DNA of 64,000 nucleotides from Xiphias gladius. Taxonomy: Eukaryota > Chordata > Actinopteri > Istiophoriformes > Xiphiidae. Below, piece after piece: positions 59,481 through 64,000 of the stretch. Where the stretch lies: the NCBI RefSeq assembly GCF_016859285.1, contig NC_053409.1, positions 20,841,976 through 20,905,975 of the forward strand, in the 5' to 3' direction. The position numbers and the translations under genes were made by a program. The notes below the pieces were generated by a model, which did no database searches, was not told the origin of the DNA, and saw only the letters and a list, made by a program, of their open reading frames with translations. Within the stretch, counting starts at the first letter, position 1, and each line of letters starts with the position of its first letter.

Positions 59481-62400
59481 TATGCATAGAATATTACCTT
59501 GATCTTCTCATCTAACAATCAAGCGTAATTCCCAAAATGACACACTATTCCTTTAAAGATAAGATTTCGACAGCGGGCCGCAAGATCGTGTAATAAAACA
59601 GGACCTACCTTAAGGACATTATCATGTCAGTTGATTTCATGCTTCAGAAGTGCATGTTCCCACAATTCCCAGCAAGGTTATAATCAGTCACCTCTAACCT
59701 TCCGTCACACAGCCAAGGCTTTAGTTAAGGACACTGAGGTCATGTCCAGAGGCCCAGGGCAAAAGAAATTTGCCTTTGGGCCCCTGTTGTCTCCCAAGTT
59801 CCCAACAGGTACATTGCACCGAGGACACTTTATTTAGAACTGACGTTATATTTTACAGCACGACCAGCTAGTAATCCTGCGCTGGAATACAGCTCCCTGG
59901 CTTTTAGGTTCTCCGTTTCCCAGGTAGATTGAGGTAAACTGATGAAACGCAACTTTATTTATCCGCGCACCATGTGAGCACAATATAAAGTAAAACAGAC
60001 TCGGGAACTAGATTTTGACACCGGGGCACAAGGTTAGCCATTAATACAGGACCCAGCTGGAGGCACTGTATGGGTGCAAATTCAAACAAACAAAACAAAC
60101 CAATACAATAGCAAAAAACAACCAAATGAACTGGAGCCAATCATCCACTGACACCTGGTGTATATTTTATAGCCTGATTCCTGTATTTGTTGGACAAAAT
60201 ATCTCTAAATCAGGCTTCTCTTAAAGGCCAAAAATAAACAAACGCATGAAGGATTCAGCATAATCCCACCAGAGCTTTATTTCCTGGTGGTGCGGAGAAG
60301 GTTTTGAGACTACATCTACGGTAAATGAGCATGGAGATTCATTCATGACCTTGGGGACACATAGGAAGAAGACTGGGGGATAGGGCTGAAAGCTCTGGGT
60401 AGGGCTCAGTCATTAGACCTTGCCTGTTAAGACCTTAATGCTGGAAAACGAAACCTACAGATAACTGCGCAGTTAACTGAATAAATATGAAAGATTCAAA
60501 TAAATGAATTATATTTTGTCTCTTGGTGTGTGGTCAGAATCTCTTGAGGGGGTGGGGGCTGAGGTGACTCCTGGCTCTGGCCCTGCACACAGTGAACATG
60601 GGGCTTTTAGGGGCCCTGGTTGCTTTTCCAGCCTTGGTTCTAGTCACGAAATCCTATTATGCTTCTTAAAGCCACGTTTAACGACCACAGCAATAAAATA
60701 TTTCACCCTTACGTTTATCGATTCTAATTTCCTGATTGGTGAATTATTTCACCAGTGTCATAAAATCTGGACGCATCTCACAATCGTGGTTTTAATTTTT
60801 TTTTTAGTTTTTTTTTTTAAACAAATTTAAAAAAAAAAAAAGCCACAAACCCCAAAATGTTTTATTTCCTGATGATGAAATCTCGCGCTGATCATCCTCA
60901 TCACGATGAAGGATCCGGTTATAAAGTGACAGGATCCAGCTGAGCCCGAACGGAGCAGCAGAGCAACAGTGAACTTATGATCAGGCTGTGATGCGCACGG
61001 GTTACGCCGCGCTCCTGTAGTCGCATAACCGAAGACTGGCGTGGGATCGGTCCCTGCTGCACCTCATCTGGAATAACGTCGGGAAAATCCAGAAATTTCA
61101 TTCTAGGGTGGTTTTTTCTTTTTTTTTTTTTTTTTTTTTCCGGGTCCCCTAAGGAGACGAGCAGTGTTGAGAATAATCCCTTTTGGACAAACGTTTCCGT
61201 CGGAAGGGGGGTTTTCTGTACTTTGCAGAAGCCAGAGCAGATTTATTCCCATAGAGAATCACCAAATATAGGCTGTAAAAAGGTAAGAAGTGATTGCCTG
61301 CGGTTGTACATGTCATGCGTTGGATTTTAAGATTACAGATGCAGCAAGCGGTGAATGGTTTGTGTTAATGTGTCGGGCATTTTTTTTTTCTTCTTCTTCT
61401 TATTTTCCATCTGTTTGGATGAATGGGATCGAGCAGAGGGCTGGCACACTGGCACCTGCGCATCCCTTAAAATAAAGCCTCTGCGTTTTGCCTGGAAACA
61501 ACCGGGGGGAGAAAAAAAAAACAAAAAACAGAAAAAAACAAAACAAACCAAAAAAAAAAAGGGGGGGGGGGGGCAGCCAGGGAGCATTTGACGAATTCAC
61601 GAAATGTCATCGAGATTCGCCCAATTAATTGGTTTTCAATGAACGTCTAACGTGGCTCTGCGGTGGCACAGAGGGAGCTGTTTTGTGTGTGTGTGTGTGT
61701 GTGTGTGTTTTTTAATGGGTCTTGCTTGGTTACGATTCTTTTTTTTTTTTTTTGGCCCCGGTGCGCACGGAAAGATGCCACCGGGAGCAGGATGGTGGGG
61801 TCTGATCTGAAAAGACTCTCACACTGCGTCGTTTCCATCGGAATGCAGCAGCGTCCCCCTCTCGCTCCCTCTCCCCCTCTCCCTCGCTCCTTCCCCCTCT
61901 CTGCCCTCGCAGGAGGCGGCTAGCTTCAGCGGCATTAACCCAAGATGTCACTGCCCAAAAAGCGCGAAACCGAACAGCCTCGGTGGGCCTCCGTTTTGGG
62001 CAGGACGCGTCGTTGGCGGCCGTGGCCTGCGCGATACGTGGCGGGTCTTTCTCTAAAACGCCGCAGTTGCGTGATGTCGAGCCGTTTTTTGTTTTTTGGG
62101 GGGTTTTTTTTGCCTCAGCTCGGCGATGAGACGGTTCCGTCCTGACACCTTCCAGGGGAAAAACGTTTGTCCTCAAGGTCATTCGAAGCCGAAGCCGATT
62201 TCAAGCCGAGATCGGTTGCTGTGATTCCCGATCGTGCTCGAGATGTCAGGATCGGTCATTGGACGGAGGGAGGGGGGGGGGTGTCGGGGGTGGGCGGTGA
62301 ACATTAAAGGCTGTGGTTTGCACCGATTTTAGCCGCAGCACACCGTCTCTGCTGCTTGCCGTGGAAGGCCCGAGCCAATGCAGTGCTGTGGCGGAGCCGT

Positions 62401-63191
62401 CCAGCCCTGCTGTCGAGCTCCTGCTCCCGCAGAGGCGTGGACCATGTGTTGGTCTGAAAAGTGGCGAACACGCTGGCGACGGCCCCTTGTTCAGATATGC
62501 AAACAATGTCCTGCTGTCTCGTCGGTTAAATTATGTATTGAGAACCGATGCATTCACTTTGTGTCATTTTCCACATCCTGAGTCAATAATTCATGAATCC
62601 GGGGCTCCTGACAGGCCCGCTCTGGTCCGGTTGTTCAAGTTGTCACGACTGCTACCGAGGGCCTTCACTGTGGATAAGAAACTAATCCAGGCAGATTGGT
62701 CCGTGGATTGCCCACAACTGGCTTACACACCATACCACATACACGCCGCTCAGTTATAAGCTATATTCCCCACTGATCCAGATTACAGAAGGCCCTCTGT
62801 GTGCTCCTGCATGTTGTCCATACCCAGGTCTCTGGGTTTACTGCAGCAGCGCCTCTCTTACAACCAAGCACCGGCTTTGTTGTCATTGTCAGGTTATAGG
62901 ACAGTGTTTGCAGTGGAAACTTGATAGTAGCGAAATCGAACATTCGATGAACTGGATCATGCTCTGGCAGCGACGATCCAGGTCAGTGCTACCCGGCCCG
63001 CAGGCTGGCACCAACGGGCCGAGGGGACAGAAATAGCACAGGAGCACCCTTCAAATGAAAAAAAAAAAAAGGCTCTATCTACCGACGAGTGTTCGTTTCC
63101 TGTGCTGTGCTAGAGATTTGGGGTTTTTTTTTCACGGCCGCAATCGCTCGAGCATGGTGAAGTGCATTATTCAAGTGTTCTTGTGCCACAG
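59481..63191. other. Intergenic region and vsnl1 5' flank
   Basis: No gene was recognised. 61750-62500 is CpG-richer, with pyrimidine-rich CTCCCTCT tracts, and could hold the vsnl1 promoter and its non-coding first exon, which VSNL1 genes have. Homopolymers occur at 61118-61138 (T), 61550-61573 (A then G) and 62267-62281 (G). A (GT)n tract lies at 61684-61708. The frames at 61730-62182 (-) and 62313-62759 (+) are about 150 codons but resemble no known family and lack splice or start support. Confidence 0.45.
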
Positions 63192-63196
63192 GAACC

Positions 63197-63766
63197 ATGG
63201 GAAAGCAGAACAGCAAGCTGACTCCAGAGGTGATGGAGGACCTGGTGAAGAACACAGAGTTTAATGAACACGAGCTGAAGCAGTGGTACAAAGGCTTCCT
63301 GAAAGACTGCCCCAGTGGCAGGCTGAATCTGGAGGAGTTCCAGCAGCTTTATGTCAAGGTTTGTGTGAAGCACGTCCTCTCTTTTTTTTCACGTTCTGCC
63401 TCTTTTACGTCCGTCAGAGTCCTCTTTTTGAACATTCAATCACGCCGTGGCTATTTTCCACCGCAAAACCGGCGCTATTACTGCTGTCACGACGGGCTTT
63501 TTTTAAAAACCCCGGTTGAAATATTGAACACATCTCTCCCACGTTTGCAGTTCTTCCCCTATGGCGACGCATCAAAGTTTGCACAGCACGCCTTCAGAAC
63601 CTTTGACAAGAACGGAGACGGGACCATTGATTTCCGAGAGTTCATCTGCGCTCTGTCCATCACATCCCGTGGCAGCTTTGAGCAGAAGCTCAACTGGGCC
63701 TTCAACATGTATGACCTGGATGGTGACGGCAAAATCACCAGAGTGGAGATGCTGGAGATAATCGAG
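63197..63766 (+). CDS. vsnl1: Visinin-like protein 1 (VILIP-1), first two coding exons; 3' part outside window
   Basis: VSNL1 is a neuronal calcium sensor whose Ca2+-dependent myristoyl switch moves it to membranes. Coding exons are 63197-63358 (54 codons) and 63551-63766 (72 codons); the rest lies beyond 64000. The start sits in ACCATGG after an acceptor at 63191, implying an upstream non-coding exon. MGKQNSK gives the N-myristoylation site at Gly2. The first EF-hand is degenerate (Cys38-Pro39 in the loop), as in the whole family. EF2 ([12 protein letters not shown], 73-84) and EF3 ([12 protein letters not shown], 109-120) are canonical. The visible residues fit VSNL1 better than HPCAL1, HPCA or NCALD (for example EELKQW-type helix with [13 protein letters not shown] and [14 protein letters not shown]). 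The intron between the two exons is only 192 bases and stays in frame. Confidence 0.95.
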
Positions 63767-64000
63767 GTAAGGGATTATCAGGTCATTAAGCCCTCGCTCA
63801 TCAGGGGACCGGCGCGTTTTGGTTTTTTGTTGTTGTTATCAGTCTCCTGCACACCTGCAATGCCTTGAGCACAGACGCAGTTTCGTGACGACAAAACTGC
63901 AGTTGTATTGAATTACATAATGCCGTTTCTGGAAACACAATCAGTGTGGCAAATCTGATATGTCTCGGTGATATTGGAGCATATTGACAGCTCCCGCAGT
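63767..64000 (+). other. vsnl1: Start of the next vsnl1 intron, cut by the window edge
   Basis: It begins with GTAAGG after the EIIE codons. Nothing else was recognised. Confidence 0.7.

Noticed and set aside
61730..62182. 150-codon minus-strand frame upstream of vsnl1
   Set aside because: It sits in CpG- and pyrimidine-rich DNA, with low-complexity Arg/Glu/Gly composition, and no homologue or splice context was recognised.
62313..62759. 148-codon plus-strand frame upstream of vsnl1
   Set aside because: It starts at a non-ATG codon and shows no recognisable family. A random open frame in GC-richer DNA is the simpler reading.
1..64000. CRISPR arrays, operons, tRNA or rRNA genes, viral genes
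   Set aside because: No direct-repeat/spacer pattern, no polycistronic layout, no tRNA cloverleaf or rRNA-like sequence and no viral gene was seen while reading. Small RNA genes cannot be excluded without a covariance-model search.

Overview
The window is nuclear DNA from a ray-finned fish, almost certainly a teleost. Genes are split into many short exons with canonical GT-AG introns. The proteins are vertebrate family members, and the introns carry fish-type repeats (Tc1-like relics, hAT-like elements, a piggyBac relic, TTAATCG-rich interspersed repeats, CA/CAG/AT microsatellites). There are no bacterial or viral features.

Layout, left to right. (1) 405-1275 (+): last coding exon of zbtb24, holding the last two C2H2 zinc fingers and a Gln-rich tail. 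(2) 2071-27846 (-): a 46-exon gene that I reconstructed exon by exon to about 2,230 residues and assign to ccdc162. It converges tail to tail with zbtb24. (3) 28.4-38.3 kb (-): foxo3, two coding exons around a 5.8-kb intron, with a 2-kb 3'UTR. (4) 41596-50252 (-): afg1l (lace1), 13 coding exons, mitochondrial AAA+ ATPase, 474 residues. (5) 52935-55174 (+): scml4, 7 coding exons, 407 residues, AT-hook-like motifs, SLED-type region and C-terminal SAM domain, with a long 3'UTR. (6) 63197 to beyond the right edge (+): vsnl1 (VILIP-1), start codon, first three EF-hands, truncated by the window end.

zbtb24, ccdc162, foxo3, afg1l and scml4 all lie in human 6q21 with the same relative orientations. 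Several human neighbours (for example SNX3, NR2E1, OSTM1, SEC63, SESN1, CD164) are absent here, as expected for one of two fractionated teleost-duplication copies. vsnl1 lies on human chromosome 2, so a synteny breakpoint falls between about 57.6 and 63.2 kb.

The genes do not form a pathway. They cover chromatin and transcription (zbtb24, foxo3, scml4), mitochondrial quality control (afg1l), neuronal calcium sensing (vsnl1) and one poorly characterised coiled-coil protein (ccdc162). I found no convincing new molecular system. The points most worth following up are the intact ccdc162 gene with a near-consensus RFX X-box just upstream, the perfect X-box before scml4, an apparent uORF/start overlap in scml4, an in-frame stop-free intron in vsnl1, a hAT-like insertion abutting a ccdc162 splice donor, and a frameshifted piggyBac transposase tail.
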